DNA of 64,000 bases from Gigaspora rosea (taxonomy: Eukaryota; Glomeromycota; Glomeromycetes; Diversisporales; Gigasporaceae). A program made the position numbers and the translations under genes. The notes below the pieces were generated by a model that was given only the letters and a program-made list of their open reading frames with translations, ran no database searches and had not been told where the DNA came from. The DNA is taken from assembly GCA_003550325.1 (NCBI GenBank), contig QKWP01002086.1, positions 8,847 to 72,846 of the forward strand, in the 5' to 3' direction. Position 1 is the stretch's first letter, and each line of letters starts with the position of its first letter. Below are positions 15,801 through 25,298 of the stretch, piece by piece.

Positions 15801-18100
15801 AAAAATGTGTGATTTAAAACAATTATTAAATAATAATTTTAGAGTTAATTAAAATAAAGCCTATCTGCTATAATTACCCACTAATATTTCACAGAAATAT
15901 TTGATAAAATATATATTTTAGATATAAAAATGCATTACAGTATTAAAAATTATCAAATAATAATTTTAGGAATAAAAATAATAAAGTTGAACTTACGTTC
16001 TAATAATATAATAAAGAAAATATATATTATAAGATTATAAATAATTCATAATTTAACAATTATCAAAACTAATTTCAGAAATAAATAAAATAAAGTTTGT
16101 ATTTACCCGCTAATAATTAATAAAAGATCAAATATGTATTTATAGATGTAAAGTCGTAGTTAAAACATCGATAAATAATAATTTTATAAAGCTTATAATT
16201 ACCAGCTAAAAATTTAATAGTGGCCAATATATTAAAATGTTTATTATTAGGCAAAAGGTTCATATTTTAAACATTAAAAAGTAATAATTTATAAATATTA
16301 TAATAAATCTTATGCTTACCAACTAATAGTTTAATAGACGTTAAATATTTTCATTAGATATAAGATGCATAAATTGTTTATTGAATACCGGTAATAGTAT
16401 TCGAAATAATTAAAATAAAGCTTATACTTACAAACTAATAATTTTAACATAGTATTTGTTAAAATATTTTTTATTGTTAGATATAAAGGTACGATTTAAA
16501 ACACTTTAGTTGATAATTAACAGTAATTAAAAAATTTATACTTGCCCACTAATAATTTTAATAAATTATTTGTTAAAATATATATCGTTAGGACATAAAG
16601 GCGCATAATTTAAAACTCTTTAAATGATAATTAAGAGTAGTTAAAATAAATCGTAAACTTGCCCACTAATAATTTTAATAAATTATTTGTTAAAATATAT
16701 ATCGTTAGGACATAAAGGCGCATAATTTAAAACTCTTTAAATGATAATTAAGAGTAGTTAAAATAAATCGTAAACTTGCCCACTAATAATTTTAATAAGC
16801 ATTTATAAATTGTTAGATACATATAAAGATATATAATTTAAGAATTGCTAAATAATACTTTTATATACAAATATTAACTAAACATAATAAAGCCTATACT
16901 TACGATCTAATGATTTGATAAAAGAAAAATATCAGATTGTAATTGGCCCAATATAAAAACTCAATAATATTTTAAAATGATTAAAATACTTACTTTTTGC
17001 TAATAGTTTAATAATATTATTTATTAAGATATTATTAGAAATAAATGCGTGATTTAAAAATTAGTTAATAATAAAGTTATGCCTACCATCTAATCATTTA
17101 AAAGAGACAAGATATAAAGATACACAATTTAAAACTTATTAAATAACAGCTTTAGAAATAATAAGAATAAAGTTTATACTTACGGACTAATAATTTAACA
17201 GAGCATTTAATAAAATATTTATTGTTATATGTAAAATTCATGATTTAAAAATTATCAAATGATAGCTTTAGAGATTATTGAGTAAAATTTATACTTACTC
17301 ACTAATAATTTAACAGAGCATTTAATAAAATATATATTATTATATATATACAGTAATTCATGATTTAAAAATTATCAAATAATAACTTTAGAAATAATTA
17401 GAATAAAGTTTATACTTACTTTCTAATAATTTAACAGAAGCATTTAATAAATTATATATATAAAATTTGTGATTCAAAAATTATCAAATAATAAAATTTA
17501 TATTTACGGGTCGCTAATAATTTAACAAAAATTAAATAAATATAAAGACGCATGATGTAAAAATAATCTAATAATAATAATTTTGAGAGATAACTTGAAT
17601 AAATTTAATACTTACTGTCTAATAATTTAATAGAAGCATTTAATAAAATATTTATTGTCATATATAAAATTCGTGAATTAAATATTATCAAATAATAAAA
17701 TTTATATTTACGGATCGCTAATAATTTAACAGAAACATTTTGTTAAAGTATATATAATTAAATAAATATAAAGACGCATGATATAAAAATTTCCAAATAA
17801 TAATTTTAAGATTAATTATAGTAAAAGTTACGCTTACCAACTAATAAATTAACAGATGCATTTATTAAAAAATTTATCATTAAATGATAGTTTTTAGAAA
17901 AAAAAAGATATTAAAATAAAGATTATCAGAAAAATGTATTGAATATACTATTAAATATGATTTAAAAAATTTTTAAGTGATAATTTTAAAATCAATTACG
18001 TTATTTGCCGTTCCATTAATTCAAAAGGCGAGGCAAGTGGTGAGCAAGTTGTCAAGCAGACATTCAGAATAACAAAGACCAAGAAAAAATTTAATTTCAT
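12849..18100 (-). CDS. Microexon gene: signal peptide plus Cys-rich domain in 48 exons, 39 of them 3 nt
   Basis: Exon 1 (18100-18000) encodes a signal peptide (MKLNFFLVFVILNVCL...) and ends after two codon bases. Then follow microexons (minus strand, last base given as lower coordinate): 17840-17838, 17717-17712, 17618-17616, 17513-17508, 17422-17420, 17301-17299, 17186-17184, 17089-17087, 16999-16994, 16906-16904, 16782-16780, 16665-16663, 16548-16546, 16434-16432, 16322-16320, 16205-16203, 16109-16107, 15999-15997, 15880-15878, 15746-15744, 15638-15636, 15528-15523, 15424-15422, 15344-15342, 15228-15226, 15126-15124, 15012-15010, 14910-14908, 14813-14811, 14692-14690, 14574-14572, 14463-14461, 14387-14385, 14290-14285, 14177-14175, 14096-14094, 13989-13987, 13853-13851, 13713-13711, 13615-13604, 13500-13492, 13383-13381, 13275-13273, 13171-13169, 13056-13051, 12934-12932, 12851-12849. 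Of 48 donors 45 are GT and 3 are GC; 46 of 47 acceptors are AG. All lengths are multiples of three. Phase 2 is open for 91 codons, while phase 0 hits stops. The domain contains CCPSTHGCCYDGTCC and 13 Cys, resembling granulin-type CC pairs. The final exon is unresolved. A role as secreted effector is inference. Confidence 0.85.
12852..17999 (-). repeat. Array of about 47 intron-sized repeat units
   Basis: Units average about 106 bp and on the minus strand follow the plan GTAAGTATAAGCTTTATT, AT-rich middle, TTTTAACAAA, ...AAATTATTAG. Unit interiors have drifted and differ in length, but donor and acceptor bases are almost all kept, which points to selection for splicing. The units are clearly related to one another, so the introns multiplied by tandem duplication. 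A degenerate unit without usable sites lies at about 17900-17960. Confidence 0.85.
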
Positions 18101-18189
18101 TGCGATAATAAATATCAAATCAGTGAATTATAAAAAATGAAACAAGAAATTATCAATAATAATAGGTGATTTGACAGGTCATAAAATGT

Positions 18190-18198
18190 CTTTATATA
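18190..18198 (-). promoter_or_regulatory. TATA-box candidate of the microexon gene
   Basis: The minus strand reads TATATAAAG here, about 90 bases upstream of the ATG at 18100. It is a plausible core promoter for the microexon gene, but AT richness makes chance matches common. Confidence 0.4.
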
Positions 18199-18199
18199 C

Positions 18200-18960
18200 C
18201 TAATTACTTAGGTGCAATTAGGGTGAGATGCACCGGTTATGACACGATTCCACGAAAATTATTTCCATAGATAACTTATCGACATCACGCAGAGTTACAA
18301 TCTGCTAAAAATGTATAGCCGCAACTAATCAAATGTGAATTTAATAATTACTCTACACATTTTACTATTGGAGTACTCAAAATTGGTTAATTACATAGAT
18401 ACTCCGATATGGGAATAATTAGTAGAACAAATTAGAAGTGTAGGAGAAATTAGTAAACTCATCAAATGCTAACCCTAACCTTATGTGATGTCGAGTAAGT
18501 GATCTTTAAGGACTAACTTTCGGGAATTGTGCAACAACCGATACATCAACTTCATCAAATTAAATAATTTTAATTACATTTAATCACTTTGAATGTTCTC
18601 CCCACACTTCAATATCGGAGTATCCAAAATTGATTAATAGCATAAATATTCCAATATGTGAAACATTAGTATAACCAACAGAAGTGTGGGAAATTAGTAT
18701 ACCCATCAAATGTATCACTTTCCAGGATTCTCGGAAAAGGGGGGGAGGGGGAAATGAAACGAACATATAAAATGAACAACCGATTTTTAAAGTAGTAAAT
18801 CTATTATAACGAATTGACTTCAATTTAAATTTAGTCTAGGGATACTAGTTGAGTTGCTAATTAGATCAGATAAATTTGATTCAGTAGTTAACATTGCATT
18901 CCTTTTATGAACGTGAGGGACAAAAAATAAATTAATAAATAAATAATTATATAATACGTT
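18200..18960. repeat. Diverged 245-bp tandem duplication, non-coding
   Basis: A block at about 18345-18475 (GGAGTACTCAAAATTGGTTA) recurs at about 18590-18715 (GGAGTATCCAAAATTGATTA). A G-rich run near 18738-18750 follows. The minus frame at 18584-18823 has no recognisable domain. Confidence 0.5.
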
Positions 18961-19957
18961 CATCCGGAAAAAGATGTTTCGTACGTACAATTTTTACAGC
19001 CAATCCAGTGATCGGATCTACATCATTTTTAAGTATTGAATGCAGCGATAACAGATCAGGAATTTTGGGATTTACTAATTCCCCCAAGTTCCTATTGACC
19101 GAATGAAATTTTTGTCTCTCATTGAATGAAATAATGTTCCTATTGCCGAATGCAAATTTTGTCTCTCATTTAATGAAATAAATCACTGTTTGGGGTTTAC
19201 TAATTCCCCAATTTCATATTGGCTGAATCCAAAGTTTGTCTCTCATTGAATGAATGAAATAAATCATTGATCGAATGGCTTAAAAATTAATGTAAAAAAG
19301 TATCGATTCGAATAATTGGGTTGTAATTGTTATTTCCGTAAAAGTTCACGTTTATTTATTATTTCTTCTTATTCATTAGTACTAGTTCACAATCGAATAA
19401 ATAAAAAACCACTTTTAAACTCTTTTTCGGCAGTTTTTCTTGAATTATTTCATCGCAAATCGAATTAAACATAAAGAGAACATATGATATTCCATGTTAT
19501 TTGTTGAATAATGACGTATTTTACATTACCTACCAACTAAGCTATTTTACTCTATTCCATACAACTTGTGCTACGCCCGAAGCTGTTACACGTAAGTACT
19601 GCTCTCCCAATTCCGGGCGTAACACACACAAGATAATCCTTATCCATACAGATTTATTTACACATTGAACAATTTGATTAGTTGGATTACGGATTGAATG
19701 GATTGAAAGGATTGAACGGATCGAATAGATTAAAATGGATTAAACAGAAAATCTACCCAATCCTTTCTAATTGAAAGGATTTAACATATTGAACTAATAA
19801 TCTGCGATCCGCATATTTTTGAACGGATTGAAAGGATTAAACAAAAAATATCCGATTATACAAAAATCTGGAATCACATAAAGTTGGGGCCAATATTTGG
19901 TTACTTACAAGTATATATTTTTTAACAAGTAATCCCTTGGAATTTATTTGCGCCCAT
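18961..19957. repeat. Imperfect short repeats, no gene
   Basis: Three diverged copies of a TGTCTCTCATTGAATGAA-containing unit lie at 19075-19270. A run of GGATTGAA-like units lies at 19685-19850. I see no coding region. Confidence 0.6.
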
Positions 19958-20630
19958 CCCTATAAGAAAAATGTACCGTATAGGCACGGGATGGAATCGG
20001 ATAGGCACGGGTCATTTTGGCACGGGTCAAGGTCCGGATTTGTACGGGTATGGCCCGAGTTGGTTCGGATTAAGTGGACCGTGAGGGACCGTGTTCACGT
20101 GCCAATTGGACCGTAAATGGCACGGGTTTTGCAGCAGTTTACTAGTCGAATCGGCACGGGATTTGGCACGGGTAATGAACGTAAATTCACGTGCCACCGC
20201 GATAACGATGTGGATTAACTATTAAAACATAAATTTACATAAGTAATCAACATAAGATGAACAAGCTAACTGCATATGAAGCAAAATTTTGTAAGGAATT
20301 TTTTTTGTTAAGACACACAGGGAAGCTTCATTAGTGAAATCATGAGATATCGCTCTGTTTTTTAAAAAAAATCCTTTACTGATCTTTCGCTCTCCACGAA
20401 ACGAGCCAACACGTATCACGAGCCAACACGTGTGTAACGTACACATACGTGTCATCTGAACGTTCCATTTCATATGACGTGATATTACGTGCCACCCTTT
20501 GCCGCAATGTCCGTGCCATTTTTACCGTGCCATTCCGTAAAACGTTCCTGCACGTGCCACAAGATCCGTGCCATTTCGAGCATTCCCGACACCAACCCGT
20601 ACCACCACCCGTACCACTTTTCTTATAGGG
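19958..20630. mobile_element. 673-bp TIR element with GGCACGG subterminal repeats
   Basis: The termini CCCTATAAGAAAAATG and, inverted, CCCTATAAGAAAAGTG are flanked by CAT on both sides. The left part repeats GGCACGGG many times. The right part repeats its complement, CCGTGCCA, together with CACGTG palindromes. Such inverted subterminal arrays look like transposase-binding sites. The minus frames at 20222-20651 are shadows of the repeats. The superfamily is unknown. Confidence 0.75.
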
Positions 20631-21009
20631 CATAATTGATAAGATGTTCATATATAACTACCAAAAGAAAGTAGATATAGTTGTACGCATATACTGCAAA
20701 GAGCTTCAATTAATTAGAAACTAGGGTAGTATGCACGAGTATTATTAGAAATCAAAATTTAATCTGATCTAACCCAAACTGGTCCTATTCTGTCTTGGCC
20801 TGTGGTCTAATGGATTTTTTAAAAGATCGACTGTTGTATCTAAAGTAGCCCCCTATCTAAAGTAGCGTCTGCCCCTGAAATTAGATCTTCGTGTATGCAT
20901 TAAGTCGTATTTTTAGTTATGGCGCTACTTTAGATATACGTATAAAGTAGCTATTTTGGGTAGGGGCTATTTTTAAATCAATAATGAGCCTATAAAAGGA
21001 AGCCTATAA
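20631..21009. other. Intergenic, possible small inverted repeat
   Basis: TAGCCCCCTATCTAAAGTAG near 20849 and an inverted TAGGGGCTA near 20970 may bound a MITE of about 130 bp. Nothing else is recognised. Confidence 0.3.
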
Positions 21010-22180
21010 AAGGAATTCATAATGGTATTTGGATTCTTAAAACTGTTATGTTTTTAACTTATCATTTAAAGTTTAGAAATCATTATCTTTTTTTATCTTT
21101 TGAATCTTTAGATATGTCTATTAATCAGAAGTAGCGTGCAGTATGTTCATTTAAAATACTTCACATGATTCTCATTATTATGGGCTCAGTACTCCTCACC
21201 CAAAAAGCCTCCAAAAAATTCTTGCACTCGAAACTAATCAATCAGCATGCATTGATAATTTATTAAATGAACTTGCTAACAAAATGCCAATAAATCGTTC
21301 TTGTTCGAGATCAAATAATAGATGTCATAGTTCATTTTATTATCAAATTGTTATTTTAATCGTATAGATACAAGAAATAATGAAACTAAAAGGATTGCTT
21401 CAGAAATATCATTTAATTTAAACACTATGATTATTCACATCCGGTATTACAAATAATTTAGACCAAGATTATGGATTTAAACTTATACATGAGTTAATTA
21501 TTTCGTTTAAAAATACTTCCAAATTGAATTTCATGTATAGAACGAGTGGAATTACAACAAAGTACAAATAACGACAATCATCGCGATTATAATATTTGTT
21601 TGTTGTTCCCTATACTAATTTATAAAGTGAATTTATTTTATCAATATTTTTTTGGAAGTTTTTATGACGAATATTTCTGTATTTATAAAAATTTTTATTT
21701 AAAATGATGAAATCAAAAAAATTTGAGACACTAAATTCTGTGTTCCTAAAAGTTGAATTAATTATCCTTAATTTGGTTCTTTCGATTCTCTTTGTAGTTC
21801 AAGATTTTAATAATGTACCGGAACTTTTCATGCAAAGATATATTTTTACAAAGTGAATTCATTATTATTATTATTATTATTATTATTAAATTCATACTAA
21901 TCTATTGTCACCTTTATTAAATTGAAGCGTAATTATTCTGTGTGTTCCATTATTCATAAACTTTATATCACAATTTATACTACTTATAAAGGAATTAAAA
22001 ATCTCTTTATTGGTTTAAATTTTAATGAATGGGTCTTGAAATGCTAAGGCTTAGTAATTATACAGGTTGTTTGTGCAGCTACTGATTATAAATATTTGAC
22101 AATTTTGAAAGACATGCCTATATTTACTAAGAAATTATACCATTGCAAGAAAATCAACATATTTAATATGCTTGAACATA
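21010..22180 (+). pseudogene. Locus C: relic of the ectodomain/TM gene
   Basis: The segment near 21012 matches the end of locus A exon 4 (GIHxGIWILKT). The segment at 21180-21320 matches exon 5 (LTQxAS). The segment near 21530-21850 matches the exon-6 membrane region, including LSILFVVQDFNNVPELF. The segment near 21925-22140 matches exon 7. The 5' exons are missing and the frame is broken many times. This is a third, older copy of the family. Confidence 0.7.
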
Positions 22181-22439
22181 TACCAGGAACAGAATAAGTT
22201 CTATCTAATGTGTGAAATATAGCTTATATATGCCAAACCAAAACTGCTAAACAAAAAAATTTTTACTATGATGCTCAAATATAACCTCATATAGATTATT
22301 CGGGGTCCTACAGCATCCAACTTGGAATCATTATGTTGGAAGTATTAGGGGAGCACCATTTATCAGGTGATTAGGGTCTACTAAGTAACTACCCCCTACC
22401 CCCCACCTGATAATAAATACTGCAATTTGATTGGCTAAA

Positions 22440-23215
22440 ATTTTTTAAAATTTTAAAAAAAATTTAAAATTTAATATTAAATAAAATTTGAACCAATGAT
22501 CCGTTTTGGATGATTTTACTACCAAAATGTTCGTCTCAATGAGACGATTCCAACGAGCCTAAAATCGTCAAAATCCAATCATTGTATCCAAGATCGTTAT
22601 AAATTTGTATTGCTTTAATTATATTAGTTTTGTATATATTAAAAATTATTTTTAAAGTTCTTATAAACTTTAACATTGAATAACTTGTGAACCAGTGATC
22701 CGTTTTAGATGATTTTACTACCAAAATGCTCGTCTCAGTGAGACCATTCTAATGAACCTAAAATCGTTAAATTTTGATTACGGAATCCCAAGATCGTTAT
22801 AGATTTGTGTTATTTTTAATTAATTTAATATATTTTATATTAATATAACACAAATCTATAACGATCTTGGGATCCCGTGATCAGAATTTAACAATTTTAG
22901 ATTCATTAGAATCGTCTCACTGAGACGAGCATTTTGGTAGTAAAATCATCTAAAACGGATCACTGGTTTACAGGTTATTCAATGCTAAATTTATAAGAAC
23001 TTTAATAATAATTTTTAATATATACAAAACTAATATAATTAAAGCAATACAAATTTATAACGATCTTGGGATCCAGTAATTGGATTTTGATGATTTTAGG
23101 CTCGCTGGAATCGTCTCGTTGAGACGAACAGTTTGGTAGTAAAATCATCCAAAACGAATCATTAGTTCAAATTTTATTTAATATTAAAGTTTAAAAATTT
23201 TTTAAAATTTTAATT
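22440..23215. repeat. Long palindrome 1, centre about 22835
   Basis: The arms of about 380 bp are near-perfect reverse complements. Each arm itself holds two copies of a unit containing GGATGATTTTACTACCAAAA and GTCTCANTGAGAC. It could form a long hairpin in RNA or DNA. Confidence 0.8.
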
Positions 23216-24020
23216 GATAATCCGCCTGTCAACCAGAGAATGGCGAAATGTGGCGTTCTTCCATCTAAAAGTTTTTTTCTTACTAGTTGTAGAGCTCGTT
23301 GAGACGCATCTAACGGTGGTTAGATCATCCAAATCGGCCCAGTGGGTGGCGAGTTATCGTCGAAAAACGATTGGCCAACTATATAAAATCCGTGACGGAA
23401 ATTACATATGAAAATCACTATAGGCGAAATGTGGCGTTCTTCCATCTAAAAGTTTTTTCTTACTAAGTTAACGATACATGCCCACTAATTGAAAGTTGTA
23501 GAGCTCGTTGAGACGTATCTAATGGTGGTTAGATCATCCAAATCGGTCCAGTGGATGGCGAGATATCGTCGAAAAACGATTGACCGACTATATAAAATCT
23601 CTATGTAAAACAATGTTTGTTGATATAGAGATTTTATATAGTCGGCCAATCGTTTTTCGACGATATCTCGCCATCCATTGGGCCGATTAGGATGATCTAA
23701 CCACCGTTAGATGCGTCTCTACGAGATCTACAACTTTCAATTAGTGGGCATGTATCATTAACTTAGTAAGAAAAAAGTTTTATATGGAAGCACTCCACAT
23801 TTCGCCTATAGTGATTTTAATATGTAATTTCCGTCACGGATTTTTATATAGTCGGCCAATCGTATTTCGACGATAACTCGCCATCCATTGGACCGATTTG
23901 GATGATCTAACCACCGTTAGATGCGTCTTGACGAGCTCTACAACTTTCAATTAGTGGGCATGTATCGTTAACTCAGTAAAAAAAAATTTTATATGGAAGC
24001 ACTCCACATTTCGCCATTCT
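23216..24020. repeat. Long palindrome 2, centre about 23612
   Basis: The arms of about 390 bp are reverse complements around TTTTATATAGTCGG-type sequence near the centre. Each arm holds two copies of a unit containing GTTAGATCATCCAAATCGG and TCGTCGAAAAACGATTG. It is unrelated in detail to palindrome 1 but built the same way. Confidence 0.8.
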
Positions 24021-24423
24021 CAATTAAAAAATTTTAAAAAATTTTAGACAATCAAAAGTTATCTACTATTAGGACCTGATAATTTTCTGACCCCCCACCC
24101 ACCTAAAAAATCAGGTGATAAATGGCGCTCCCCTTATATGGCGACTCGTCAGCTCGCTATTTAAAACAATATCAAGTTTTAGAAATAATTTTTGGAACAT
24201 GGCCAAAAGTTAATAAAGCTGATTCAAACTATTATATCGAATTAATGTGGCATCAAGATTCAGGGAGTATTCATTCCTTTCAAATGAAAGGAAAAGTTTG
24301 TTCAGTTGATTGTGCTTCTCCCCATTTTGCACTAGTAAAGCAACACCAATTTCATATATCACAATTGTGTGCAACCACACCCGGACTGTTCAGTTTTTTG
24401 TCATGCACCCTGTGCTTACAGTA

Positions 24424-25179
24424 AACATTTCTTTTAACATAGATGGATAGTTATGTTATAATAAATTTTAAAACATGTAAGTATATATGTAGGCATGTAC
24501 TATCTTATATAAACCATAAATGCTGTTAACAATGATGCCATTTCTGATCAATTAGCTTGATAAAGATGATCTCAAACAATGTCTTATAAACTGGTCTAAT
24601 TGGGCAAAAAAATAAATCACAACGTTTAAGTTAAAATAAAACCTAGACCTACAAACCCTTTTTTCATAGTCATCATATGTACAAATCAATAAAGTCGACA
24701 GAATCAAATTCGAAAAAAATTTAATAGTATTTTTTTTAAGGAAACCATAATGCAGTACAGCATTTTAACAAATAGTATTATAGCAGATAGTACTTCTGAA
24801 TTATAGCATTATGGCATTATAGCATTAAGGCTTTATGGCTTTACGGCTCACAGCAATTACGGCAAAAAATACGGCAATTCCGTAACTGTATTAATTTGTA
24901 AAATTAATTAATACCACCAACTATAGTAGTAACTTTCTAACTCTAGTTTATTCAGATTATCCAGATATCTGTATGATTATTTGAATATCCGAAAGGTTAT
25001 CCAGTTATCCGCAGAGTTTATCTAAATATCCGTAGCTGAAAACTAATGGTTATCTGGATACAGCTGTTTATAAACGGTTACAGTAAAATAGGTATCCATA
25101 TATCCAGGTTCAAGATCTAGTGACAAGCTTAGATATATAATTAGATAATTAGAACATCATGAAACTTCTAGTATAATAT
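24424..25179. other. Non-coding, short repeats
   Basis: TTATAGCATTATGGCATTA-type units lie at 24770-24850. ATCCGGATA/TTATCCG-like units at 24945-25115 recall the interior of the hAT-like element at 59840-60775. No gene is seen. Confidence 0.5.
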
Positions 25180-25298
25180 AGAGGATTATTTAACCGACAA
25201 GCAGGAAAAATTTTGGGAATACTTAAAAACTTACAAAACCATACTATTAAGAAAGACAAAGAGGTAGCCAATTTTTTGGGAATAACCAACTCAGAAAC
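25180..25298 (+). pseudogene. LINE 5' fragment
   Basis: A short lysine-rich coding-like stretch (KFWEYLKTYK) is cut at 25298 by the hAT-like element. After the element, coding continues at 28051, so this is probably the 5' part of LINE ORF1. Confidence 0.4.

Larger units (their letters stand above)
22348..24133. mobile_element. 1.8-kb PIF/Harbinger-like non-autonomous element
   Basis: TTA target duplications (22345-22347 and 24134-24136) flank GGGGAGCACCATTTATCA and its inverted partner GGGGAGCGCCATTTATCA. A TTA duplication with G-rich TIRs fits PIF/Harbinger. The interior has no transposase but consists of two giant palindromes. It interrupts a kinase relic. Confidence 0.75.
22280..24423 (+). 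pseudogene. Locus C: kinase C-lobe fragment split by a Harbinger-like element
   Basis: If the element at 22348-24133 and one TTA copy are ignored, the frame across 22290-22347 and 24134 onward is open. It reads like kinase helix F (GIIMLEVLYG) followed by a YYIELM segment typical of the end of this kinase family. The downstream frame runs to 24423 but loses family resemblance. The catalytic loop is not found. Order after the TM-gene relic matches loci A and B, which supports the call, but the match is short. Confidence 0.45.

Noticed and set aside
20222..20651. Minus-strand Arg/Cys-rich proteins
   Set aside because: They are read through subterminal repeats of the TIR element at 19958-20630.
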